The translations under genes were made by a program, and so were the position numbers. A model generated the notes under the pieces. That model was not told the origin of the DNA and ran no database searches. It worked only from the letters and a program-made list of their open reading frames with translations. Positions 11,883 to 24,185 of a stretch of DNA of 64,000 nt are shown one piece after another. The stretch is taken from the NCBI GenBank assembly GCA_023512835.1, contig CM042090.1:21976148-22040147 (forward strand), read 5' to 3'. Position 1 is the stretch's first letter, and each line of letters begins with the position of its first letter. Origin of the DNA: Taxillus chinensis (Eukaryota; Streptophyta; Magnoliopsida; Santalales; Loranthaceae).

Positions 11883-13799
11883 CTCTCTCCCTTCTTCTTC
11901 TTCTTCTTCAACTCAATTCTCATGAGCGACCCTGCGCCCACCCCCTGTTCGACGTTTTGACTGACAGATTTTTAGATCATATTGGTGAGATTTGACAAAG
12001 GAAATGAATCAAGGCATATGAGAGGGATTGGAGCTCTGCACATACAATATTTATGCAGTAAAATTACTTTTTCATTTTCTTTTTCCGATCTTTATTTGTA
12101 TTTGTTTTTAGTATCTGTTTTTGTTGATTTTTTTCTAGAATTGACTTGTCAAACCATGGACATGGAGTGCGATTTCCCAAAAAAAAAAAAAAAAAAAACC
12201 ATTCAACGAAAGGAATGCTACAAAAGTAAAAACCATGTTTCACGCTTCAGCTCGTGTGGGTTTCTGACCCCACCTGAACATGCACAATTACTTCCTGTCT
12301 CCAGTTCGATTTCATGATTTGAATTAGAATTAGAATTTTGAATTTTGAAAACGAATTTTGTTTAGTAAAAAAAAGTGTTTTCAAAATAAAATATTTTTAA
12401 AAACCAAATCTCATCAAAATTGATAAAAATAAAATAAAATAAAATAAAATAAAATAAATTTTTTTTATAACTTTTTATTTTTAAAAAATATAAGTAAACA
12501 TATTACTATAAAAAATCTGCCATTATTTAAATGTACTTACATGTCTAAAATGTACTTAAAAAAAATAAATATTATTATGAATCAAAATAAAAATACATTT
12601 AATAAAATTAATGCATTTAATAAAAAAAATTTAAAAAAATCAATCATTGCACGAAAATGTCAATGTTACACTAATATTCATTACTAATGTTATTCAAAAA
12701 TAGAATATAAGTTAATTAGGTAAATCAATTATATAAGCCTGAACCCTAAAAAATTACCATCCGAAGAATAATAAATTTATGTAGTGACTCTTTAGCATCA
12801 CTAATTAATATATTAGCAGTGATTTTGATTCACTGAAAATTCAAAATTCCAAAAGTTGCTTCTTTAGCTTTTGCTTTTGTGAAATATTAACAATAATCAC
12901 TACTTTAATTTTTGTATAATCGCGTGCAATATACAACATATAAACAAATGGTTTTAATTCGTATCTACAGCTATGGCCCAAATTAATAAACCAACGACAT
13001 TCTAGATAGCAGTCCACAGTAATTTCATGTCGTCCCTCTTTGCTTCCATGCTATAATTTTAGTTAAAATAAAAATTAAATTCAAATTTAATTTAAACTTT
13101 TTTTAAAAAAAAAATCTATGTAGTTATATATATAAAAGTTATATTTAGCTTTTAAAATTCAAATCAAATTTTTGACCGAAATTATAATTTTAACTAAATA
13201 TCTATTATTTTTTATGAGAATAAATCAAAAAAATTATAGTCCAACAAAAAAAAAATGGTGCAGTATTAAAACATGATTAGTTAAAATGATAAATTAAATT
13301 TATTTTTAACTAATTAATTTTAATTAATACCCATGCTAAGCTATAAGTATATCTTTTCTTTTGGTCAATAATATTGTAGCATTTTCCCCTTATATTAATT
13401 ATATAATAAGTTAACTTTCTTTTCCTTGAATATATATATATATATATATGTATATAAAATTATTTACGTGTCAGGTAGATCAATGTTAATAATTTTTTAA
13501 TGAAAAAAAATATATGCACCCATAATCTCTCAAAATAACATGAGATAAAGATATGCATGCATAAGCCAAAGCCATATCTCTTTCTGCCAAAGCCTATCTT
13601 CAGGGGTTAGGCTGGGATAGGGATCCGATCGATATATAGAATATAGTGAATAAAAAGTTCACGAGCGCAAGAAAAAAAAAAAACGTTTCCTTGTGTTGAT
13701 TCTCCAAGTTTTCGCTGTTAATTGATCTCCAACTCCAAGAAGAAGAAGAAACAAGAGGAAAAAGAAATTATAGCGGGAAATTCAAAGAGGTCTTTGAAA
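11883..13799. other. Shared upstream region of OPA3 and NAC
   Basis: AT-rich spacer between two divergent genes. A polypyrimidine stretch with (TTC)n at 11890-11909 lies just upstream of the OPA3 ATG. There is a poly-A run at 12179-12198, an (AAAAT)n microsatellite at 12428-12460, an AT-rich repeat related to 15815-16145, and an (AT)n tract at 13430-13448. A TATATAGAATATAG stretch near 13633 could serve as the NAC TATA box. No gene is recognised. Confidence 0.55.
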
Positions 13800-15353
13800 A
13801 TGTCTGATGCATGTTCTTGGCCCCCAGGATATAAGTTCGATCCCACCCACGAAGAGCTTGTCGTTCATTACTTGCTAAACAAGGTTAACAACATGCCTCT
13901 CCCCCTCAACATCCCCGATGTCACTCTCCAACTCTCCAGCCCAGATGACCTCACTAGTACGTGTAATATTGCTAATTAATATTGCTGCTCCTTTTTTGTC
14001 ATAATCGAGCTTGGCTATAAATTTCTACATGTTTACGTAATTGGGATTTACCTTTTTCTCTCTTCATAAAGATCCTCGGCACTCCTGTTTCATACAAATT
14101 TATTAATTTCTGTTCATTCATATGCATGTTTTCTTGGGTTTTGGTTTTGTGTTTTTGTGCGTGTTTTATATGTATATATATGCGTGTGTTGTTCACACCT
14201 GACAATAAACATGCATGTATGTTGATAATTTCAGGTGATCACCGACCTATAGGAGATAGAATATGGTACTTCTTCACCCCAACGGACCGTAAATATCCCA
14301 AAGGAAAGCGACCGAGCCGATCTGCCGGCAATGGGTTCTGGAAGCCAACGGGAGCCGATATGAAAGTCTATTATCAGGAAAAAGCTGTTGGGTTGAGGAA
14401 AACACTGAAATTCTACCAGGGAGACCATCTGAAAAGCAAGGCCACTAATTGGATCATGCAAGAGTATAGGCCAGCAGAGGAGCCTCCTCTTCCCAAAACA
14501 GATTCCAAGGACATGCGGGTATCTATATTGTCTCTCTATCTATATATCTACGACCCACCTGCATATGATCAATATATATGAGTAACGCATTACACTTATT
14601 ATAAAGACACCACGCGCTTGCCTTAAATACAACTATTTATCTTCTAGGTTTTTTCCAATCACTAAATAATTAAGGAATGCTATATATTTGCTTTGATTAA
14701 TGCAGTTAAATGCATGGGTTTTATGCAAGATATATAAACACACAAATAAGAGCGAAAAAGGCAGAAAAACGCTAGACAGGGAGGGGGATAATATCAGTGG
14801 AGTCGACGTTCCCGCCCGTGGTCTAGTACCCGTACCAGAAGCGGTGGCACTGGCGGCGGCTATGGATCAGTTTTTGCCTCGAGTGAATGATACTAATTTT
14901 GGATCACAAACCACAACTCGTTCCTTAGGGGGGTTCACGATGACGAGCAGCAACCAACATGGTTGCAGTTCCAGTGATTCTAATTACCTACAGCTTCCTG
15001 GGACTTGTCGTCGTGAAGCTGATGTTCCCATCAGTGGTCCACCTGCGGTGAACTATATTGATTGTCGACCACAAGCAACTAGCGATTCATCGAGGGGATT
15101 TACAATAATGAGCAGCAATGGAGTATCCACGAGGACGGTTGAGGATAATTCAACTTTCGGACCACAAACTACTAGTGACTCGTTGGAGGGATGCACGGTG
15201 ATTAGCAACAGCCAAAATCTTTATGACGGCGACTCGGCCCTACAACTTCATCAGGATTTCGAGTCATCTGGATCGGCTATTGATGAGCTTATAAGCTTTG
15301 ACGCCTATCAAGATGATAATTATAATATGCTGTGGCCTACCTTAGATCAATGA
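13800..15353 (+). CDS. NAC domain transcription factor
   Basis: Plant-specific DNA-binding regulator. Exons 13800-13956, 14235-14518 and 14706-15353 join in frame to 362 residues; the ATG at 13800 directly precedes the domain. NAC subdomain A is [19 protein letters not shown]; later blocks are [52 protein letters not shown] and, after intron 2, [12 protein letters not shown]. Several usual residues differ (KFDPT for [13 protein letters not shown] for SGYWKATG), so it is a divergent member, and I do not assign it to a named subgroup. The variable C-terminus holds three copies of a 19-residue unit (residues 212-230, 267-285 and 298-316) and ends in an acidic, aromatic segment ([17 protein letters not shown]) that could activate transcription. 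The intron positions are typical for NAC genes. Confidence 0.93.
14898..15212 (+). repeat. Three divergent copies of a 57-bp coding repeat in the NAC C-terminus
   Basis: Copies at 14898-14954, 15063-15119 and 15156-15212. Encoded pattern: FGxQTTxxSLxGFTxxSSN, with copy 2 as [22 protein letters not shown] similarity is visible too (GGA(T/C)CACAAAC, then GACGAGCAGCAA or AATGAGCAGCAA), so this is an old internal duplication and not simply low complexity. Confidence 0.8.
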
Positions 15354-16665
15354 TGACCAATGACACATTAATTCATCGAGTATTGGCCTTCGATACAAAA
15401 TTTGTAAAGGTGTGAGGGTGTTGTGATTTCCTTGAATTTTGTTTCAGATTTTTGGGTGGGTTGTCCCATGAACGGTAAGTATGCGCCTGCATAATATGTA
15501 TAATAATATAAATTAAACAAGACTATCATCTAATATAATAATATAAGTTCAAGTGAATTGATGAAGTTGTTAATATTTTAGAATTAAATGCATCAAAAAA
15601 AGTATGATATTCATGAGCATAAATTAGTTTTTAATTTATGATTTGCTAATGTGTTAAAATAGAAATAAAAAGTTAATTAAATAAACAACTTTATATATAC
15701 TGTTCCCAAATCACATGTACGCTCCTCTGTGAAGTTAGTGTTGGAAATGCTCTTATTTTTTACTACTCAATTCATGAATTAAAGTGGAATTTTCTAATGA
15801 GGACCTGAAATTAGTGTTTGAATTTTGAATTTTGAAAACAAATACTGGAGAAATATGTATTTTTAAAAGTGTGTTTAAAAAAATCAGAACCTATAAAAAG
15901 TAATTAAAAATAAAATATGGTGTGACCAAACAATATAGTAGAAAAAAATTCAAAAAAATAAATACTACAAAATTTTTGAATTTGAAAATAAAAAACAACT
16001 TAAACTTATTTACATATATTTTATTAAAACGATATTTAAATAAAATATTATTTTATTCAGAAAATAAATCTATCAAACACTTTTTGTCAATTAAATTTTA
16101 ATTTTAAAAAATAGAATCACATTTTTAAAACTCCCAACCAAACGGGCTATAAAAGCATCATTGTTTTAGTGAAAGTTGAAAAGAATCTAATGTCTTGTTT
16201 TATTAGGAACAATAATAAATACAAGTAGATTTGAGTGTACATATAATTCACGTAAAAATATCCTTATACTATATGATATTGAAATTATAGTGTTTAAGTT
16301 TAAATTATCTATATAATTTATACATAATCTACCATAATAGACTTTTCCTTTTTTACAATAATGTAACCGGTTTGAGTCGGGTGCAATCATTCTAACTGCT
16401 TGAACAAAATACAACACCCCCAACGCCCTTTCTGTTGTATTAAAGTTGCGCGAGAAACAATGAAAGTTGCGCGAGACTTTATTATTAACAACAAACAAAG
16501 AGGCATGCATATCAGCATTGCCTCACCGCAGTGAAACTCACAGGCTTATTGGGTATGATCCAAATAGAGAAACCACAACGCACCGCACACGTCATCATAT
16601 ATACAGACAGGGTAATTAATGGTATGTAGATAGTATAGGAGGGAATAAATAACAACCGCCGCTGG
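15354..16665. other. Convergent spacer between NAC and ACX3
   Basis: NAC 3' UTR, then AT-rich DNA. A repeat at about 15815-16145 starts GTGTTTGAATTTTGAATTTT and ends near ACTCCCAACCAAACGGGC; related copies lie at about 12320-12480 and, inverted, at 23040-23190. The 16510-16665 part is probably ACX3 3' UTR. No gene is recognised. Confidence 0.55.
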
Positions 16666-19600
16666 CTATTGCAAGACTGAGGCCCACGAGTTAGCATCAA
16701 TCCAATCGAATGCAATAGGGCCCAAAAAAGCATCAGGTATACCGAAAGAACTAACTAACGCAAGTGCGTGTGGACGCACCTCACTGCACAACTTCATCAC
16801 CTCTTTTCTAACCACATCCGCATTTTCAGTCGACAAATACCCATACCGGAGGAACGCAACATTTTCTTCCAAGCAACTCATCACATACATGGATCTTAAC
16901 AGACCTAACACATCCTGCAGAACGAAAGGAAAACCGTCCTAATTGTTATATGTCAGACAAACCAATTTCTAAACTAGGCAGTGAATTGTAAATAACAAAA
17001 ATTTGGTGATGGTTATCCTAATAATAAAATCTCTTTCCAGGTGGCTGCAGGTTATGATCTGTTATGCCATCAATGAATTCTATATATTCCTCAAATTTGG
17101 AGATGTTTATAATAATAAGAAAATTGAATTTTCATGTGATTGCAATTGATCGTGTACAATGGTATCCATGTCGTGATTGATGACGTCAATTGATAGGTAT
17201 TATTATGTTAAAACATGATTATGATGTTTCAATACATTATTACAACACATTAAAATAAAAAATTGAAAATTAAATGAAATGGGTAGAAATGCAGAAGCCA
17301 TCCAATATTTATCACATGAATAATGACTTGGTTTCATTGGTGCAATGAAATAATGAAGGAATCTAGCTATGCCAAAATTAGTTTGTTTGGTGCAATGAAG
17401 AGATTCCATCAAGCGTCATGCAAACCAAACAACAGATCAACAATTCATTGAGAAATAAAAATAAAAATGAAATATATCTTAAAAAATAGTAGAAGAAAAC
17501 ATAACTTTTTTTTTTTTTTGAAATATTATTTTACTGAACCAATCAAGTCGTTACCAAACACGCACCAAAAACGTTTCCTTCCACAATGCTCTTAAGCAAG
17601 GTTATATATGCATATTTTGTGTTTAGTGTCATATCCCAGTTCAAACTATTGATTTGCATGCCTATGCCTTTAGGGTGAAGGATTATCTATATACACAGCA
17701 TAACTGGTTATCATAGACCTCTCAGAAGTCTAGAGAGAAAACTATTCAACGAATGCTAGGTTTGATTTGAATAAAATTCCGACAAATATTTTACCTTTAG
17801 AAAGCCATTAGGTACAGTTGCCTCGGTTTCTATGAAGATTTGCAGTACCGCTCGCTCTGAGAAAGCTCTGCCCAAGTCTTCAGCAAGTTGATAACTCTAT
17901 TGTTGAAAATGAGGAAACAACCTTAATTAAGAGAAAGAGAGAGCAAGCAAATTAGCAGGCCAATTTAACAAACAGGGTATGTCCTCACCAGAATAAACGC
18001 AGAATCTCTGCTTTGACCCTGAGATTGATGTTGTGATACTTCACTGGCGAAACGTTTCAATAAATCTCGCTCTCTTAAGCAGAGTATGTCGGTCTAAAAC
18101 ATATGAGGGTGAAAAAATGACTAACTAATTGACCAATGCTCAAACTCATAAAATTATATTGATTGTTACCTGAAACTGACTGCACCTGAGGGTAGAACTT
18201 GTAAGCTGAGACGGGATTACAGGGCAAGGGTTGTTCATGTGTTCTAACCCTAATCCCTGAAATGACTTATTCCGCTTCTGCACAGCTGTATACTCTGCGA
18301 AGAGGGCCTTGCTAACCTGAGTTCAAACATTCAATCGAAAAATTCTGTCATTTCTGATTAATTCTAGGAAGGCCAAAATTATTGGGCTACTGGTAGTAGG
18401 ACTGGGGCTATGGCAATCAAAACACCCAAACAATATAGACATGGTTAATTTATTGGTTGCTTGGTGCGCAGCAGGGAAAATATCTTTGATTGGAAAGAGA
18501 ACTCCATTAAATAAACTCATAAAAGGACCAGTAAGCTGAATAGAAGTACTGTTAGATGGCAAAACCAAATATAAGTTAGAACTCAAAGACTTGTCGAAAC
18601 CAATTTAACTTGGTTCTACAGTTCTAATTCCTGTTAAAAACACATACAACAAAGAAGATGTCAATAATAACCACAGGGACATCCCCCCTTACTCACATGC
18701 ATGTAAGGGTAACCCTTCATTTGTAGAAGAAAACCAATACAGTTGACACAGATTTCCCACCAATGCTCTTAACATTCCAAGTCAGCTCAAGCTTCTATTG
18801 TAAGCACAAGGTTTAAATCTTTTTCATGCAGATTTCATTGGACAATAAAACGCTACCTGTTGCATCAGCACATTGTTGTCCCCCTCAAAAGTGGATTGAA
18901 CATCAAAATCGCCCTTCAATTGTCCAATACGATTTTCTGTTTTCAGTCCTTGTCCTCCACAGGCTTCTCGGCACTCCTGGTAAATGTATCAAACAAAACA
19001 TTTATCAAATATTAAAGGAAATATATTTCCTACCTGTATATTCTTGGTCCTCACCTGAAGAGTCTGCATATTATGCCAGGTGAAACTAGCCTTGAACGCA
19101 CTTGAAAATATATGTATTGACTTATTTGATTCAGGTGTCCTATTCATGTAAAGTGACTTTAAGTAGCTTGCAGCAAAGCTCATAGCACATCTGCAGCACA
19201 AAGAGAAGAAAAAATATCACAAATGATATTTTCAATTAGTAAATACACTGCACTGCATCAAACAGAATTGAGTATCAACAGGATAATCGTATTTACACAA
19301 CCTGCATGATAAAAAACTATGAAAACCAACTTCTGTGTACTTCCCACGCATGGAAGACATTAGTGTTTCCTAATGTTGGAATTGTAAAAAAAAAATATAA
19401 ATAAATAAAAGGAAACAAAAACAACAGCACAATTCTAAATGTTCTCTAGCTCAGGGTAATCATTGCTTACACAATCATTATTTGTAGAACATGGAAGTCA
19501 TAACTCTATTACCCCATACATAATTAAGTGAAACTTTAACCATGTTAGGAATTTTAAATATTTAAGCAGTCGTAAGCAGCATACTTCCAAAGGTAAACTT

Positions 19601-21718
19601 TTTAGACTAGATCAAAAAGTAAACAGTTCTGTACATGTAATTTGCTTGAAGCGCACCTTGAATGATGGAGGATTGTATGACAAAAAAGGCATTATCAAGT
19701 AATACTAACAAATTCAATGCAAAAAGGACTCATGGAAGTAAAATCGGTAGCTAATAATGCAATCCCAAAGTGTTTTTATTATTACACCTACGTTTTTGCA
19801 ACAAGAGGTAGGAGTCGCCGTTGATGACTAGGGTAATCAAGCAAAAGCGTTTCAGGCTCATTTGCTACAACAGAGAAGGCCCGCCTAGTCAGTGAATACC
19901 TTACTGCAGTTGCTAACCCAACCTGGCCGGAAAAGAAACAAGGTGAATTCATCAGAAAATAACCTTGCTCCAGTAATCACACAGAACATGTACAGTAAAA
20001 AACCGTCAGAGATTCAGAACCAGGGACCATGATTAATGAGCTCTACCTTTGCAGAGTAAAGCGACCCAGTTGCAATGGTTACACGACCAGATGTCAATGG
20101 GGCAAGGAATGCTGCAAACCTCTGAGACACATTTAGAAAAGGCCAAAAATTGTAATTCAACAGTTGATAAAAGATTCTTCTGTTGTCCATTGAGTCAAAG
20201 GATCATCTCCATCAAAAATATCTGTACCTGATCTGGGTCTTTTATTGCACTGATATATCGACCATCGGGAGTAACATCTGCTACTGAATTCAGCAAATTT
20301 TCTCTAGGTATCCGGACATTGTCAAACCTGATTTAGGTCATGGAAAAAACAGTGTTTTCAGTATGCTTTATTTTTACTGAAATTTGTTTTTCACTATGAC
20401 AAATTAATGAGAAGAATTATTTATACCAAATACGACCATTATCAACACCATTCAAGCCAATCTTGTGTCCACATTCAGCTATACGAATATTTGGACAGAT
20501 GTTTCCATCTGCATCTCTGATCTGAGCTATAAATGCATGCACCCCTAGACTTTTCCCCTCAATAATAAGTTGTGAGAAAACTACTGTGTGGGTTGCATGC
20601 TAAATAAAATGACAAGATGATCATGTCAGTCAAAAGCCAAAGTCAAAGCAAGATGCACAATATAAGAATTTGTTCAACCTATTAGAAATACAACACCAAA
20701 ACATGCTAGAAATTTTTTTTGAAATAAAATATTACATTGGCTGCTCCTCCAATCCAGTACTTCTGAGCGGATTCACAGGGAGTGTTGATGACAAACTCCC
20801 CAGTATTTGAGTCATAAGTTGTGACAGTTTCAATTCCCCGAACCTGGAAATAACCACGTCACATGAATCCAGCAGTGAGAATGATAAAATACGGACGGAG
20901 CGACATTTTACATACATTGCTCCCATGCCCCAGCTCCGTCATGGCGAAGCAACCACTGACCACATAATCTTCACTGTCCTTGAGCCACTTGTCATGGTGT
21001 CTCTTGGAGCCAAAAAACCGTATGGCACCACCCCTGGCATCAATTTATATACTCAAATAATTAAGAATCCCTTTGTTTGTCAATCGACATTTCGAATGTT
21101 CATAAAGAACATAACACAGCGTACGGAAGAACGTAAAGATCAATTGAATCCATCGAGACAAAAAGAACATACAAAATCACTTGAACCGAGCAAGAAGACC
21201 AACGTAACGAAGAATCGATTAAGACTTGAGAGAGGCAGGAACACGTACCATAAAAAGAAGTGAACGCCTAATTTGACTCCTAGGGAGTGGTCATACAAGG
21301 TAAAAACATCGAAGAAAGCGAACTTGCGCTTCTCGGCCTCGATGTCCTTTCCGGTGAGAAACCCACGGAAGACGCCTCGGTCGCGCAGGTACTGAATCCG
21401 CTTCATCGTAGCCTCCCTCTGCTGCTCCATCGACTGGTTATAGTCCGGCGACGCGAACACCCTCCCTCCGAGCCTCCTAACGTTGAAGAGCCTGCTCTGC
21501 GTCATGAGACCGAAGAGCCAGTCCCGGTCCGCCAGGTTGTGGCCGTCCAGGAGGCCGCGCAGCTCGGCGGGATCGAACGCGAAGGTCTCAGACAGCTCCG
21601 CCGGAGAGAAGCTCAGGCAAGGAGATCTGCGGAGACAAGACGGCGTCTCCGTCGGGGAGCAGAGGTGGTTGTTGAGGATGCGTGTCCGGCGAGTGACTTG
21701 GTCGCAGGGAAACGCCAT
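16666..21718 (-). CDS. ACX3: Peroxisomal acyl-CoA oxidase 3
   Basis: FAD enzyme of peroxisomal beta-oxidation that turns acyl-CoA into trans-2-enoyl-CoA and makes H2O2; Arabidopsis ACX3 prefers medium-chain substrates. Thirteen exons: 21249-21718, 20916-21033, 20736-20843, 20427-20599, 20228-20327, 20047-20121, 19792-19922, 19055-19190, 18857-18976, 18170-18316, 17989-18093, 17795-17896 and 16666-16914. All join in phase to 677 residues, close to the 675 I recall for Arabidopsis. Seen: [63 protein letters not shown] and [13 protein letters not shown], whose Glu (about residue 468) is the expected catalytic base. The N-terminal RTRILNNHL fits a PTS2-like signal (R-x6-HL), matching the PTS2 of Arabidopsis ACX3; the C-terminus (SVLQ) has no PTS1. 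No frame breaks. Confidence 0.96.
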
Positions 21719-23881
21719 GGCTGGCTGAGAGGTGACGGAGAGGAAACGGGATCGGAGAATTTATATGTATTATATACGGAATGAAATGGGGTGCCATCGG
21801 CGTTGAGTTGACGTTTACTTTTGGCGGCTGTCCATAGTTATTTATATTATATAATTTTGGCTATTTTAATATTATTATTATTATTATATGGCATTTACAT
21901 GACACTCTTCCGATAATTTACTTCTTTTTTTTTTATATAATTTAGGAATAAATATATCTCCATTTGGATATAACTCTCATTTGGTTTCTTCGGATAAATT
22001 TTAGAATTTTAATGAAAATGTATTTTTATTTGAATCCCTAAGATGGATTTATATAAAAACTTTTCATATTTGGAATAAATGTAATAAGTTTTTAAAATAT
22101 TATGAAATAATAATAATAGTATATTTCTCAAAAATAGGAATGAAAAGTTAAAATTCAATGGGAATAACCCTCCTCAAATAAATGATCCCATATTCCTTAA
22201 ATAACCTCTCCACATCTTTGCAGTGACCAAATTTATGAAGAAACCCTGTTTGCGTTTTTAGATTTATTTATTTATAGTCTCTCTTTTTTTGACATGAAAC
22301 AGTTGTATCGCGGTGGCATTGAGATAATTGATGAAGTTTTGCTACGGACAACCGTTGTTTGGTGACTGTGCACGTCATCGGTTGATATGACATATATTTA
22401 CTAATTAATAATGTTAATACATTTTATTATATTCGATAAATGCATAATTGGGTTTGTTTGGGCGAACTTAATCCAAACTAATTTTGAATTTTGGGTGAGT
22501 CTTGCCAGTCCAAACACAAATTTTGAGTTTGCTCTTTGGGTTTGGATTATATATATATATATATAATGGTTAGGAATGCCTTTATTTTGAAAGTACACAA
22601 ATTACTCATAAGAGATTCACTAAATGCTTTTTCATTAACTATTAATCATTAAACTTGTAATTGAGAAGTCATTCAAAAAGCATTCACATTTATTTAAAAC
22701 ATTAATTCAAAAATGACATCAGAAAACATATTAACATGCACCTTAACAAGAAAAATTCAAAATTTATTAGTTAGGACGTTGGGAGTGTTACTCACAAAAT
22801 AGTAACTTGAAAAGAAAAAAGTTTTAATCTAAAAGCATACTTCGTACAATGTTCAAGAAGTTGTGCTTTTTTGGTATGCATAAGCTAACCCATTCATCGT
22901 ATTAGAAAGATTTCAAGTCTAACTTATAAATTAGATCATAACAGAATATATAAACAAAAATACGTACCAAACAGTTATTAATATCTAAATAAAATAAGTA
23001 AAATTCAAAAACAAATAGGCCTAGTAACAATTTTAAATAATAAATTCACTTTACAAAGAAAAACTTACCGAATTTTTTTTATAACTTTTGTAAAACTCAA
23101 TTTTAAAAAATATACTTTAAAAAACACATTTCTATTTTACTAAATAAAATTTATTTTCAAATTTTAAAATTCAAACACCAACCTAATTTAAATCAGGAAA
23201 TCTAAACACAAAAAAAAAAACCAACAAAACCGCCCTGAGAGATTTAAACTACAGTCAAGGACCGAAGCTAACTAAAAAATATTTGCTAAGATTAAAAGAA
23301 TTATCTTTTTCTTTCAAAAACTCCCACTACAATAATAATTAAGAAAAACAAACAAACAAAGATTTTTTTTTTCCTCGTGTATATACAAATAAAAAAACAT
23401 GAGATTTTAAAATCCTTTTCTCAAACAACTGATTTTGGGAAAAAATAAATTCGAGGTGATAAATTTGAAAGAAAAAAATAAATTAGAGGTAAAACAAGAA
23501 CAATCTGATATTTCTTTTCAAGAGAGATTGGCTAAGTTTTGATAGGATCTGTGTTCTGGCCTCCCTAGGTTTTCACCCCTAGTCGCCCTGCAAGCAAGGA
23601 GCGAAGGGAATATAATAACAAACATGAGCAATCGACATAACAAGAGGTAAGCCAAGAAAAAGAAATAATAATAATAATAATAGCAAGTTCAATAACAATA
23701 CAGCAATGAATCGCAAAAAAAATCCTTTCATAAACAGATAATAATAACTCAGAAGGAACTTGATAAAATCAGTCGTATCCTAATAACTAACTGAGAAATT
23801 TGGTGTCTCCTTGCATGCTCATGTCGTGAAACCATAAATATATTGGTCGCAGTGCCCCGCGCAACACCACCAAGAAAAAGA

Positions 23882-23913
<32 letters not shown>

Positions 23914-24185
23914 GAGCAATAATAATACAGCAATGAATCGCAAAGAAAATCTTTCCATAAACAGAAAAGAATAACTCAGAAGGAACTTGATAAAATCAGT
24001 TGGATCCTAAGAACAATCATCCTAAACTTCAACCAAGAAATATGGTGTCTCCTTGCATGCTCATGTCGTGAAACCATAAATATATTGGCTGCAGTGCCCA
24101 GTGCAACACCATCCAGAAACAATTTCATTCATAGATAAAACTAGAAATCTTTACACACGGAACGGCATCCTTTGTTTCCTTAAGA
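21719..24185. other. Spacer between ACX3 and RABA1 with AT-rich repeats
   Basis: The ACX3 5' flank occupies the left end. Then comes AT-rich sequence with an (AT)n tract at 22548-22563, an inverted copy of the AT-rich family seen at 12320 and 15815 (about 23040-23190), and a tandem duplication at 23652-24114. The last 70 bases are probably RABA1 3' UTR. No gene is recognised. Confidence 0.55.
23652..24114. repeat. Tandem duplication of about 218 bp downstream of RABA1
   Basis: Unit A (about 23652-23869) and unit B (about 23870-24114) share, in order, CCAAGAAAAAGAAATAATAA, an (AAT)n stretch, ACAGCAATGAATCGCAAA, AACTCAGAAGGAACTTGATA, GGTGTCTCCTTGCATGCTCA, TGTCGTGAAACCATAAATAT and a GCAACACCA tail. 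Copies differ by substitutions, small indels and AAT repeat number. Unit B ends about 70 bp from the RABA1 stop codon. Confidence 0.9.

Noticed and set aside
21287..21784. Plus-strand ORF of 165 codons over ACX3 exon 1
   Set aside because: It is the opposite-strand shadow of the well-supported, GC-rich ACX3 first exon.
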